From positions 10,843 through 74,842 of the forward strand of contig JAJTGL010000004.1 in assembly GCA_021297795.1 (NCBI GenBank): 64,000 nt of DNA, read 5' to 3'. Each line of letters starts with the position of its first letter. The stretch's first letter is position 1. Below are positions 10,454 through 19,486 of this stretch, one piece after another. The DNA is from Planctomycetaceae bacterium. Its GTDB lineage: Bacteria > Planctomycetota > Phycisphaerae > Phycisphaerales > SM1A02. The notes below the pieces were generated by a model. The model saw nothing but the letters and a program-made list of their open reading frames with translations. It ran no database searches and was not told the origin of the DNA. The translations under genes and the position numbers were made by a program.

Positions 10454-11541
10454 CGGGAGGACTCCTTTGCGCCGCTGCCGACATCGGACGGGCCGGATGG
10501 CTGTTGCGGATTCGAGATTTTCCGCGCAAGTCCTCCCAGGAGGACAAGCGCCCCTGCAAGCACGATGGCCCACGCGTACGCCGGAATGCGCGCGGGTCGA
10601 CGTCGCGGAACCGCGGCGGGCTCCGGGTGGCCGCGACGCTGCGCCTCGGCCTGCATCACCAGCGCCGCGCGCCGGCGAATCGCGTCGATCCGGTCGATCG
10701 TCCCGAGCAGGAAGTGCATCGGCTCGACGAGGTTCTCGACCGGGCGGCGCGTGGAGGGCTCGCGATACCCCGGCGACACCAGGCGCGAGCGCGTCGCGCT
10801 CGAGACGTACACGCGCGCGGAGCCGACGGCCTCGAGCACGGACCCGAGATGGCGCTCGGCGAACTGGCGCACGCCGCCCTCGCGCATGATCGTCTTGTAG
10901 CCGCGGTCGCACTTCGACAGGGCGATCGCGACCGGAATCGAACGGCCCTCCGGGCTCGCACGGAGGTGCTCGAGCATCGCGACGGTGGCGTTCGCGAGGT
11001 CGATCGACTCGCGCGAGCGCTCGGTCGCGCGCACGGGGTCGATCAGGAGGACGACCGCCGCGGTGCGCGCCAGCTGGTTGCCCACGGTCCAGCCGATGGT
11101 GAGCGTGCTCGGATTGCTGGGTGCGAACGCTGCGAGCAGCGCGGATCCCGGGAGATCCACGAGGATCAGCCGGCGGCGCGGTGTGCGGACGCCCTCGCCG
11201 GTCAGCGTGAAGTCCACGACGTGCTCGACGGCATCCTGCGTCGGCACGGGCCAGCTCTTCGCCTCGAGCGCGGCGACGATCGACTCGTTGGATCGCTTTG
11301 TGTCGAGATCGCCGAACTCGGCCTGCAGCGTCGTCGAGCCCGGGCCGGAGATCCAGGTGTCGCCGTCGGGGATGCGGCCGTTGAGGAGCGTGGTCGGAGT
11401 GCGGAGCGCGTCGAGGAGGCGCGCGATCCAGACCGTCTTGCCCGCACCAGGCCCACCGATCACGAGGATCGTGTCGCGCGGAACGGCACCGACCGGTGCT
11501 CGGCCTGCGGCCGTCTTGGGCGCGTTTGCTGCTTGCGACAT
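10450..11541 (-). CDS. P-loop GTPase-like protein with C-terminal TM helix
   Basis: MSQAANAPK..DTILVIGGPGAGKT (Walker A/G1), RLILVDLPGS (G3-like), IALSKCD (G4-like SKxD), C-term AYAWAIVLAGALVLLGGLARK. Confidence 0.7.
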   Translation of the reverse strand: MSQAANAPKTAAGRAPVGAVPRDTILVIGGPGAGKTVWIARLLDALRTPTTLLNGRIPDGDTWISGPGSTTLQAEFGDLDTKRSNESIVAALEAKSWPVPTQDAVEHVVDFTLTGEGVRTPRRRLILVDLPGSALLAAFAPSNPSTLTIGWTVGNQLARTAAVVLLIDPVRATERSRESIDLANATVAMLEHLRASPEGRSIPVAIALSKCDRGYKTIMREGGVRQFAERHLGSVLEAVGSARVYVSSATRSRLVSPGYREPSTRRPVENLVEPMHFLLGTIDRIDAIRRRAALVMQAEAQRRGHPEPAAVPRRRPARIPAYAWAIVLAGALVLLGGLARKISNPQQPSGPSDVGSGAKESSR

Positions 11542-11714
11542 CGCGAGACTCCAGGAGCGCGGATTCCCGCGGTCTCGATTCCGTCGAGGCCCGCGGTCAC
11601 TCGGCCACCGCAGCGTACAGCAAAGCACGCGCCCGGAGATGTGCATCCGCGGCCTTCCGGTAGAAGTGTGTCGGTCGGGAATGATTCGATCCGTCGACAG
11701 TGGGGCGTGACGCG

Positions 11715-12599
11715 TCAGCCCGCGCTGGCGGCCCAGTCGTCGCGCACGCCGACGATCGCGATTCCGTACCGATCGGCGGCCTCGACGACCTTCGGAAGGT
11801 CGACGACGATCACGCGTCCGACGCCGATCGCGATGCACCCGCCGCCGGCGCGGTGGAGGTTCTCGACGGTCGAGACGCCGATCGTCGGCACATCGGCGCG
11901 CATGTCGTGGCCGCGCCGGGCCGTCTTGAGCAGCGTCCAGCCGCGACGACGGCAGAGGACACCCGCGCGCTCGATCATGCGGTCGGTTCCCTCGACCGCC
12001 TCGACCGCGATCACGTCCTTCTCGCGCACGGCGATCGCCTGGCCGATGTCGAGCGCGCCGAGCTGCTGCAGCAGCGGCCAGCCGAACATGACGTCGCCGC
12101 GTTGTTCGGCGGATGGTTCGCGTCGGGTCATGGTGCCTTCACGGGCCATGTGATCGGGAATGTACGTGGTCGAGTCGATCAGCACGAGTCCCTCCCGGGC
12201 GAGATCGTCGGCGAGCACAGTGAGCAGCGTGGCGCTGCGGCGATCGTGGCGGAGCTTCCGATACCAGAGGTCGATCGCGCGCCAGTCCGGCAGTTGCCGG
12301 AAGATCTTGAGCGGATCGTGCATGCGCGCCTTCGCGACCCGGCCGACCATCACCGCCTCGCGCACGCCGAACTTCCGCGACAGCCGCAGCCAGCGTCCGA
12401 GCTGGACGACGCCCGCGGTGTCGAACGCATCGCACAGCGCGGGGAGCGCGGGATCGAACTGGTCGCGCAGCCCGACGCACGCCACGCGTCGGCCCGCGGC
12501 GCGGATCCCCTGCGCCACGATGATGGGCAGCGCACCCTGGCCGGCGATCAGGCCGACCGGTGGGAGCTCGCGTGCGGCGGTGGACTCGTGACTCGGCAT
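11715..12599 (-). CDS. lpxI: UDP-2,3-diacylglucosamine pyrophosphatase LpxI (DUF1009)
   Basis: GLIAGQGALPIIVAQGIRAAGRRVACVGL; VGRVAKARM; LPDWRAIDLWYRKLRHDRRSATLLTVLADDLAREGLVLIDSTTYIPDHMAREG; DIGQAIAVREKDVIAVEAVEGTDRMIERAG. Start could also be 12626. Confidence 0.88.
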   Translation of the reverse strand: MPSHESTAARELPPVGLIAGQGALPIIVAQGIRAAGRRVACVGLRDQFDPALPALCDAFDTAGVVQLGRWLRLSRKFGVREAVMVGRVAKARMHDPLKIFRQLPDWRAIDLWYRKLRHDRRSATLLTVLADDLAREGLVLIDSTTYIPDHMAREGTMTRREPSAEQRGDVMFGWPLLQQLGALDIGQAIAVREKDVIAVEAVEGTDRMIERAGVLCRRRGWTLLKTARRGHDMRADVPTIGVSTVENLHRAGGGCIAIGVGRVIVVDLPKVVEAADRYGIAIVGVRDDWAASAG

Positions 12600-12649
12600 C
12601 AGTGACTCGGCATCGGGACTCGGCATCGGGACTCGGCATCGGGGCTCGG
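12588..12649. repeat. 13-14 bp tandem repeat (gactcggcatcgg, about 4.5 copies) at the lpxI start region
   Basis: gtgactcggcatca gtgactcggcatcg ggactcggcatcg ggactcggcatcg gggctcggc. Confidence 0.9.
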
Positions 12650-12655
12650 CGCGCG

Positions 12656-13200
12656 TCAGGTGCTGGGCGAGGGGGCGCTTCCGCCCGACGGATTCTTGGG
12701 TCCCATCGGCAGGAAGCGCTCCGGGTCCGCCGTCACAGGGGCCGCGGCCTCCGCGGCGAGCCAGTCGACGAGCGGTTCGAGCTCGGTGCCGAAGCGCAGC
12801 ACCTCGCGGAGCGCCTCGCGTGCGAAACGCTCTCGGATCGAGTGCTCGATGAGAGAGTGGAGCGGGAGGTAGTAGCCGTGGTCGTCGAGGACGGCGATCG
12901 GCTTCGCATGATCACCGATCTGTCGGCCGACGAGCGTCTCGAAGAACTCCTCGAAGGTTCCCATGCCGCCGGGGGCTCGAGGTCGAGGAACTTGCGGGTG
13001 ATGATGCCCTCGACGCGGCCACCGGCCGCCTTGCAGGCGCGGGCGGCCTCGCCCATGAGGCCGAGTCCGCCTCCGCCGTAGACGAGGGTGATTCCGCGGT
13101 GGGCGAGGAGTTCGCCCGCCGCGCGCGCCGCGACCGCGAAGTGCGGATCGAGGCTGCGCGAACTCGAGCAGTAGAGCGTGACGGATCGGAGCGAAGGCAT
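12656..13200 (-). pseudogene. LOG-family protein (TIGR00730-type) disrupted by internal deletion/frameshift
   Basis: N-terminal half in ORF 12733-13200 (SVTLYCSSSRSLDP...ITLVYGGGGLGLMGEAARACKAAGGRVEGIITRKFLDLE) and C-terminal half in another frame, ORF 12656-12964 (GGMGTFEEFFETLVGRQIGDHAKPIAVLDDHGYYLPL...); the expected ~35-45 aa segment containing the RK motif is absent at ~12965-12990. Confidence 0.8.
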
Positions 13201-13220
13201 CGCGTGTACCTTACCGGGAG

Positions 13221-14387
13221 ATGGTCGGCACGGTCCTCGCGCTCCTCCTCGTCGGTTTCGCGCTCGCGCTGCCCGCGACGTGGCTGCTCGTGCGGCTCGG
13301 TCACCGCGTCGGTGCGCTCGACACGCCGGGCGTCGCGGGTCATGTGAAGGAGCTCCGGCGCGTGCCGAACATCGGCGGCGTCGCGATCTTCTGGGCCGTC
13401 GCCGGCCCGCTCGCCGCGGGCCTCGCTGCGGTGGCGTTCGCCCCCGACGCGCTTGCCGAACGGCTGCCCGGACTCTCCGTGCACCTCGAGCGCGTTGCCG
13501 GCGCGCGCGGCGATTGGCTCGTGATCCTCGCGGGAGCGTTCGCGATCCATGTGCTCGGTCTCGTCGACGACCGTCGCGCGCTCGGCGCCTGGCCGAAGCT
13601 GCTGCTCCAGGTCGCGATCGCGCTCGGCACCACGCTCTTCTCCGACGTGCGGCTCCTCCAGAACTTCCTCGCGGACTACCCCGGCGGCGAGGTGGCCAGC
13701 ATCGCGCTCACGGTCGCCTGGATCATCGTCGTGGTGAACGCGGTCAACTTCATCGACAACATGGACGGCCTCGCGGGCGGCATCTCGATGATCGCCGCGC
13801 TCGCGTTCATGGTGGCGACGATCCTGACCGGGCAGTGGTTCGTCGCGTCGGCGCTCGCGCTCCTCGCGGGCGCGCTCGGCGGATTCCTCGTCCTCAACAT
13901 CGCGCCCGCGCGCATCTTCATGGGCGATGGGGGCTCGCTCTTCATCGGCTACATGCTCGCGACGCTCGCGGCGCGCACGGTGTACATCGACACCGACCAC
14001 GCGGGCTACGCGCTCGGCAGCGCGTGGTACGGAGTGTTCATGCCGATCATCGTGCTCGCGATCCCGCTCTACGACGGCGTGTATGTCACGCTCTGGCGCA
14101 TCTCGCGCGGGAAGAGCCCGTTCATCGGTGGACACGAGCACATCTCTCACAGACTGGTCGAACTGGGGCTCTCGAAGCGTCGCGCGGTCGGCGTCCTCTG
14201 GCTCCTCACGGGTGTCACCGCGATGAGCGCGATCGGACTCGGGCTCCTGCGTCCGTGGCAGGCGGCGCTCGTCGGATTGCAGCTCCTCGGGATCTTCGCG
14301 GTGATGGCGGTGCTTGAGACGAGCGTCGCGCGGCGTGATTCGAACCCGCGACGCGATTCGAACCTGCGGCGGGGGGATGGCGCGTGA
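13221..14387 (+). CDS. Undecaprenyl-phosphate glycosyl-1-phosphate transferase (WecA/TagO/MraY family)
   Basis: LRRVPNIGGVAIF; LVDDRRALGAWPKLLLQ; VVNAVNFIDNMDGLAGG; PARIFMGDGGSLFIGY. Confidence 0.9.
   Translation: MVGTVLALLLVGFALALPATWLLVRLGHRVGALDTPGVAGHVKELRRVPNIGGVAIFWAVAGPLAAGLAAVAFAPDALAERLPGLSVHLERVAGARGDWLVILAGAFAIHVLGLVDDRRALGAWPKLLLQVAIALGTTLFSDVRLLQNFLADYPGGEVASIALTVAWIIVVVNAVNFIDNMDGLAGGISMIAALAFMVATILTGQWFVASALALLAGALGGFLVLNIAPARIFMGDGGSLFIGYMLATLAARTVYIDTDHAGYALGSAWYGVFMPIIVLAIPLYDGVYVTLWRISRGKSPFIGGHEHISHRLVELGLSKRRAVGVLWLLTGVTAMSAIGLGLLRPWQAALVGLQLLGIFAVMAVLETSVARRDSNPRRDSNLRRGDGA
14331..14366. repeat. 18-bp tandem duplication at the 3' end of the WecA-like gene (encodes RRDSNP/RRDSNL)
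   Basis: cggcgtgattcgaacccg cgacgcgattcgaacctg. Confidence 0.85.
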
Positions 14388-16750
14388 CGGGCCCCGCGCG
14401 TGCGGCCAACACGCTGCGCCTGATCGGTCTCGCCGGCATCCTTGTGGTCGCCGCGATGCGCGCGATGGTGTCGGTCGAGCCGAACGTCTGGTTCGCCGAC
14501 GTCGATCCGGCGCGCGATCCGATGCCGCTTCTCGCGCTCGGGGCGGCGAAGTCGCACGTGCTCGATCTCGTGATCCTCGCATCGGCCGCGCTCGCGCTCT
14601 TCGGCGAAGCGCGCGCGGGACGGGGTGTCCGTGTCCGGGCGCTGCTTCTCGCGCTCATCCCGGTGCCGATCGCCATACTCCATGCCCGCACGGGAATCGT
14701 GGCCGAAAATGGCTTCCGCGCCGACACGTGGATCGCGGCGATGCTGGCGCTCGTCGCGCTCGCGCATCTCGTCCGCGACCGGGCGTTGCGCGCGACGGCG
14801 CTCGCCGTGCTCCTCGGCGTGGTCGCGCTGCTCGCCGTGCGCGGCGCGGTACAGGTGCTCGTCGAGCATCCGGCGACGGTCGCCCATTTCGAGAAAACGC
14901 GCGACGAGTTCTTCGCGGCGCGTGGTTGGCTGCCCGATTCGAGCGCCGCACGCAGCTACGAGCGGCGTCTCATGCAGCCCGAGGCCTCGGGCTGGTTCGG
15001 CCTGTCGAACCCTTTCTCGACGATGATGGGCGTCGGCGCCGTCGGCTTTGCGGCGCTCGCCGTGCTCGCGCGGCGCGCGCAGCAGTCGGGAAACACGCTC
15101 CTCCTTGCACTTGCGGCGTGCGCGTGCGCAGCGCTTCTCCTCGTGAACGGCGGCAAGGGCGCGATCGGCGCGACGCTCATCGGTGCGGCGGTGCTGGTGA
15201 TCGCGGTGCGGCGCGGCGCGCCGATCTCGGCGCGCTGGATGCTCGTCCTTCCGGCGTCGATGCTCGCGCTCGTCGGCGTGCGGTGGCTGGTCGGCACACG
15301 GATCGATGAGCTGAGCCTCCTCTTCCGCGGCTACTACATCGAGGCGGGGCTCGGCATCCTCTTCGACACCGACTGGTTCCCGCTCGGCTGCGGCCCCGAT
15401 CGCGTGCAGGAGTTCTTCAACGCGGCGAAGCCCGCGAACTGCCCCGAGGACGTCAAGAGCCTGCACTCGATCTTCTTCGACTGGCTCGTCGCCTTCGGCG
15501 TCAGCGGATTCGCGTGGATCGCGCTCGTCGTGGCGATGTTCTGGCCGGCGCGCGCGGTGGTCGCGGCAGCGGATTCCGCGAATCGTGATGCCGATCGACG
15601 CGTCCCGCGCCTTGCGCTCGTCATCGCCGCGGGCGCGGGCCTCGCGGGCCTGTCGCTCGCGGCGACCGTCGAGGGGCCGATCCTCGATGCGTACTGGCTT
15701 GCCACGCGGCTTCTCGGTGTCTGCGCGTTCGCCCTCCTCGCCGCCTGTGCGGCGCAGGCGGCGCTCGTTGTTCCCGAAGCGATGCTGCGCTCGATCGCGT
15801 TCGCGATCGGCGCACTCGTCCTCGTCCACGCGCAGATCGAGACGGTCGCGTGGATGCCAGGGTCGTGCGTCCTCGCGCTTGCGCTCATCGCCTGCGCCGC
15901 CGATCTCGGCGGGGCCGCGGCGGGAGCGCCGCCGAAACGCGCTTCCGAAAGCCGCTTCGCGGTCAGTGTCTCGAACGAGCTCGCGGTCGCCGCGCTCGGA
16001 CTTCTCGCCGTCCTCTCGATGGCGATTGGCCTGCTGCTCGACGTCTCGCGTGCGGCACGCGTCGACGAGGTCGCGCGCGCGGTGGCCGCGGTCGCGGAGG
16101 AACCCGCGCGCGAGTACGACCTGCGCATGGATGCCGCGCGCCGACTGTCGGCGAACGACTACGCGTGGTCGCGCTTCGAGCTCGAGGCCGCGGTCATGCA
16201 GGCGCTCGCCGCGGCCGCGGTCGCGCGCGGGCCCGGCGCGGACGCCCGCGCGCCGATCGGCGAGCGCGAGATGGAGGCGATCCGACTTGCGGAGAAGAAC
16301 GCGTGGCGGCGGCAACTGCGCGGTCCGCGCGCGGACGCGCTCCGCGCCGACGTGGCGCTCGCCATCATTCGCCGCGCGTTCGCGGGTGGCGCGGCGTCGG
16401 GTTCAGAATCGTCTGGTCCCGAGTCTTCGGGCGCCGATCGCTGGAACGAGTTCGCGCTGCTTCGGGTCGTCGAGGACGGCGCGGAGGCGATGCCTCGCAA
16501 CCCGCGCCGCTGGATCGCGGTCGGCGAGGCGCGACGCATCCTGCGCGATCGGCTTCTCGCCGAGGATTTGCACTCGGTTGCCGAGGAGATCGCGGACCCA
16601 CGCGAGGCGTACGAACGCGCGTACCTCGTGAACGAACAGCTCGCGCTCGATCCGCTGGCGCAGCTCTCTCCGCGCGAAATCGCGATGCTCGAGCAGCAAC
16701 TCGGGCGCGCGTCCGGTGCGTCGTCAGCGGGACGCGACCCGCAGCGTTGA
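14384..16750 (+). CDS. O-antigen ligase/polymerase-like multi-pass membrane protein
   Basis: Many TM segments; GCGPDRVQEFFNAAKPANCPEDVKSLHSIFFDWLVAFGVSGFAWI resembles Wzy_C/O-antigen ligase loop; overlaps upstream gene by 4 nt. Confidence 0.7.
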   Translation: MTGPARAANTLRLIGLAGILVVAAMRAMVSVEPNVWFADVDPARDPMPLLALGAAKSHVLDLVILASAALALFGEARAGRGVRVRALLLALIPVPIAILHARTGIVAENGFRADTWIAAMLALVALAHLVRDRALRATALAVLLGVVALLAVRGAVQVLVEHPATVAHFEKTRDEFFAARGWLPDSSAARSYERRLMQPEASGWFGLSNPFSTMMGVGAVGFAALAVLARRAQQSGNTLLLALAACACAALLLVNGGKGAIGATLIGAAVLVIAVRRGAPISARWMLVLPASMLALVGVRWLVGTRIDELSLLFRGYYIEAGLGILFDTDWFPLGCGPDRVQEFFNAAKPANCPEDVKSLHSIFFDWLVAFGVSGFAWIALVVAMFWPARAVVAAADSANRDADRRVPRLALVIAAGAGLAGLSLAATVEGPILDAYWLATRLLGVCAFALLAACAAQAALVVPEAMLRSIAFAIGALVLVHAQIETVAWMPGSCVLALALIACAADLGGAAAGAPPKRASESRFAVSVSNELAVAALGLLAVLSMAIGLLLDVSRAARVDEVARAVAAVAEEPAREYDLRMDAARRLSANDYAWSRFELEAAVMQALAAAAVARGPGADARAPIGEREMEAIRLAEKNAWRRQLRGPRADALRADVALAIIRRAFAGGAASGSESSGPESSGADRWNEFALLRVVEDGAEAMPRNPRRWIAVGEARRILRDRLLAEDLHSVAEEIADPREAYERAYLVNEQLALDPLAQLSPREIAMLEQQLGRASGASSAGRDPQR

Positions 16751-17077
16751 CCGCGCGAATCCGCGCGTCATGACGATTCCGCGCGACGGCGGGAACTTCG
16801 CCATGCCTTCGGCGCGCAGCGGCACGGCCGGGCCGTTCGCGTACGCGTCGAACGCCGCGCGCGACGCGAAGTGGTAGCGCGTCTCGACGTCGGCGATCGC
16901 GCCTGCGGGCGCATCGGGCGCCAGCTCGAGTTCGACGAGCTCCGCATCGAGAGCGCCGGCCTTCACGACATCCGCGAGATGTCCGCCACGCAGCCATGCG
17001 ATGAAGTCGGCGCGCACCTCGGCGTTCGTGAAGGTCGAGCGCACGGAGTAGAGGAAGGTCTCACTCACCGGTGGCAT
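16724..17077 (-). CDS. DUF4286-family protein
   Basis: SETFLYSVRSTFTNAEVRADFIAWLRGGHLADVVKAGALDAELVELE...ETRYHFASRAAFDAY; overlaps the 3' end of dsbD. Confidence 0.65.
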   Translation of the reverse strand: MPPVSETFLYSVRSTFTNAEVRADFIAWLRGGHLADVVKAGALDAELVELELAPDAPAGAIADVETRYHFASRAAFDAYANGPAVPLRAEGMAKFPPSRGIVMTRGFARSTLRVASR

Positions 17078-19196
17078 CCTTCGCGGGCGTGGTGGCGGGA
17101 GTGGTCGCGGGAGACGTCGCGCGCGCCTTCTCGATCGCTTCGAGTACCTGCGACGGCGTGTACTCGGTCGCATTCATCACGACCGAACCATCGCGGCCGT
17201 AGACGAGGAGCAGCGGGATCGTCACCCGGTTCGAGGCCTTGAGCAGCGCGTTGCCCGCGACGTTGTTGCCGGTGAGATCGACCTTGATCGACGCGACGTC
17301 GTCGGCGTTCAGTTCCTTCGAGACCGCCGGCGTGTTGAGGACGAGCGCCTCGAGCGTCTTGCAGTTGGCGCACCACTCGGCGGTGAAGTCGACCACGACG
17401 ACCTTGCCCGCCTTCTGAGCGTCCGCCAGCCGTTCGGGCGTGTAGTAGGTCCAGTCGACGGGACCCTTCACGGTCTGCGAGAGACCGATGAGGACGCTCA
17501 CGGTGAGGACGAATGCGCCGACGCCGCCGAACACGAGGCGATGGAGCGCCCGCTTCGTGAGCACGAACGTCCGCAGCAGCAGCCAACCGCCCGCCGCGGC
17601 GCCGAGGACCGCGACGAACCACCAGTAGACCTGGCTCGGCGGCTCGGGCGGTGCGACGAGGAGACCTGCGGTTCCCGCGCCGATGAAGTACGCGGCTGCG
17701 GCGAGGAGCAGGAGCCCCATCACCTGCTTGATGAGATCGCTCGCGGGTCCGGTGCGCGGCATCTTCTCGATCCACGCCGGGTTTGCCGAGAGGACCATGT
17801 AGGGGAGCGCCATGCCCGTGCCGACGGCACCAAAGACCGTGAGGATCGTGGCCGGTCCCTGCGTCGTCGCCCACGCGACGGCGGTGCCCATGAGCGGCGC
17901 CGTGCACGGGGTCGAGAGCACCGCCGTCATGATGCCGAAGATGAACGAGCCGCCGTAGCTGTCGTGCTTCGCCTCGACCATGTAGACCCAGTCGGGCAGC
18001 TTCAGCGAGAAGAAGCCGGCCATGCCGATCGCCATCACGGCGATCACCGCGCCTACCGCGATCGTGAACGCGGGTGTCTGGAAGAGCTGGTTCGTGCTCG
18101 TGAATCCCTTGACGAACGCGAGCATCGCGCCGAGCGCGAGCCAGAACGCGACCACGCCGAGCGACATCACGAGTCCGAGCGCGAGGCACTTGGCGCGGCT
18201 CCCCTGCGCGGCCTGCGACAGTCCCATGATCTTCAGCGGGATCACCGGGAGGACGCACGGCGTGAAGTTGAGGAGCGCTCCGCCGACCGCCGCGACGAGC
18301 AGGAGAAGGAGGAACCCGATGCCGTTGGGATCGATCGAGAAGGTGTAGGAGAAGATCGGGAACTCGAGGAGCTCGGAGGGCTTGTCGCCCGAGCGGATGC
18401 GTCCGTAGACGGTCGGATCGAACGGGGGATCGAACGCGACGAACGCGGCGTTCGGCACGGTCTCCGTCGCTCCGGCGACGATCTCGATCCGCGCGACGAG
18501 GTCGACATCGGCAGGCCGGCTGCAGCCGGTCGCATCGCAGGCCTGGAACGACACGCGCAATGGGATCTCGACGACGCCGGGCTTCGCATCGGGCTTGACG
18601 GACAGCGGGATGAAGACGACCGGCGTGCCCTCGTAGACCGCGTAGCGCTTCTTGCCTTCGCCGACGTCGGTGTCGTAGCCGTGCTGCTCGGGCCACTGGA
18701 TGAACGCGGTGTTGAAGTCGATGCCGTCGATCGGCGCGCTTGACGTCGCGCCATCCGCGCCCTCCTTCAGGTTGAGCAGGATCTCGGTTCGGATCGCGCC
18801 GTCCCACGCGACCAGGCCATCCGCTGGCGGCACGGGGCCCGTCCAGATGTGGTAGCCCGGCTTCAGCTTCATCTCGATCGCGATCGGAATGTCGCCGCCG
18901 GGAGCAGCCTTCTCGGCCGAGAGCACGAGACGGGTGTCCACCTGGTCGCGCGAGTCGTTGAAGAGGGGTTCGTCCTCCGCCGACTTCCCCGCGTCCTTCC
19001 CGAATCCGCCACCAAGTCCGGAAAGACCGGGGATCTTGGGTGGATTCTGAGGGGCGGCGTCCGCCGTCGAGGTCTGCAGCAGGGCGAGGGCGATCGTCAG
19101 GCTCGCCAGCGCCGCCACGAAGGCGGCGCGGATTGCGTCCGGAAGTGCGCGAGGCGGAAAGACGCTCCTCGGTTCGGTGGTTCTCTCGATGCGCAT
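17061..19196 (-). CDS. dsbD: Thiol:disulfide interchange protein DsbD
   Basis: N-term DsbD-alpha-like domain, CcdA-like TM core (NFTPCVLPVIPLKIMGLSQ), thioredoxin VVVDFTAEWCANCKTLE. Confidence 0.92.
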   Translation of the reverse strand: MRIERTTEPRSVFPPRALPDAIRAAFVAALASLTIALALLQTSTADAAPQNPPKIPGLSGLGGGFGKDAGKSAEDEPLFNDSRDQVDTRLVLSAEKAAPGGDIPIAIEMKLKPGYHIWTGPVPPADGLVAWDGAIRTEILLNLKEGADGATSSAPIDGIDFNTAFIQWPEQHGYDTDVGEGKKRYAVYEGTPVVFIPLSVKPDAKPGVVEIPLRVSFQACDATGCSRPADVDLVARIEIVAGATETVPNAAFVAFDPPFDPTVYGRIRSGDKPSELLEFPIFSYTFSIDPNGIGFLLLLLVAAVGGALLNFTPCVLPVIPLKIMGLSQAAQGSRAKCLALGLVMSLGVVAFWLALGAMLAFVKGFTSTNQLFQTPAFTIAVGAVIAVMAIGMAGFFSLKLPDWVYMVEAKHDSYGGSFIFGIMTAVLSTPCTAPLMGTAVAWATTQGPATILTVFGAVGTGMALPYMVLSANPAWIEKMPRTGPASDLIKQVMGLLLLAAAAYFIGAGTAGLLVAPPEPPSQVYWWFVAVLGAAAGGWLLLRTFVLTKRALHRLVFGGVGAFVLTVSVLIGLSQTVKGPVDWTYYTPERLADAQKAGKVVVVDFTAEWCANCKTLEALVLNTPAVSKELNADDVASIKVDLTGNNVAGNALLKASNRVTIPLLLVYGRDGSVVMNATEYTPSQVLEAIEKARATSPATTPATTPAKDATGE

Positions 19197-19486
19197 GGGC
19201 GGTCATGGTACGGACCACGGATGGTTCCGTTGCCGCCCGACGGGGTCGGCCGGGCTTTCCGGCGACGATCGGGCGCACGGGCGTCGTTCCGAACGGTGCC
19301 CGTTCCAAGCCGCCCCGTTTCAAGCGGCCACCCCCGCACCGCCGATATCGCGGGGTGCGGGCCCAGGGCCCGTGTCGTCGGCGGAGCCGACGAAGTGACC
19401 CGCGGTTCCTCCCGCTCGGATCCCGTGCAATGCGGGGCGGCGAGAGGCGCGCGGCAGGCGACCGGAAGGCGCCCGGAAGGAATGCC

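Noticed and set aside
12940-12990. Programmed ribosomal frameshift in the LOG gene
   Set aside because: About 35-45 conserved residues are missing at the junction, so simple frameshifting would not restore the protein; deletion or misassembly is more likely.
14331-14366. gattcgaacc motifs resembling tRNA T-loops
   Set aside because: Flanking 5-nt segments do not pair as a T-stem and no acceptor/anticodon arms; better explained as an 18-bp tandem duplication in the coding tail.
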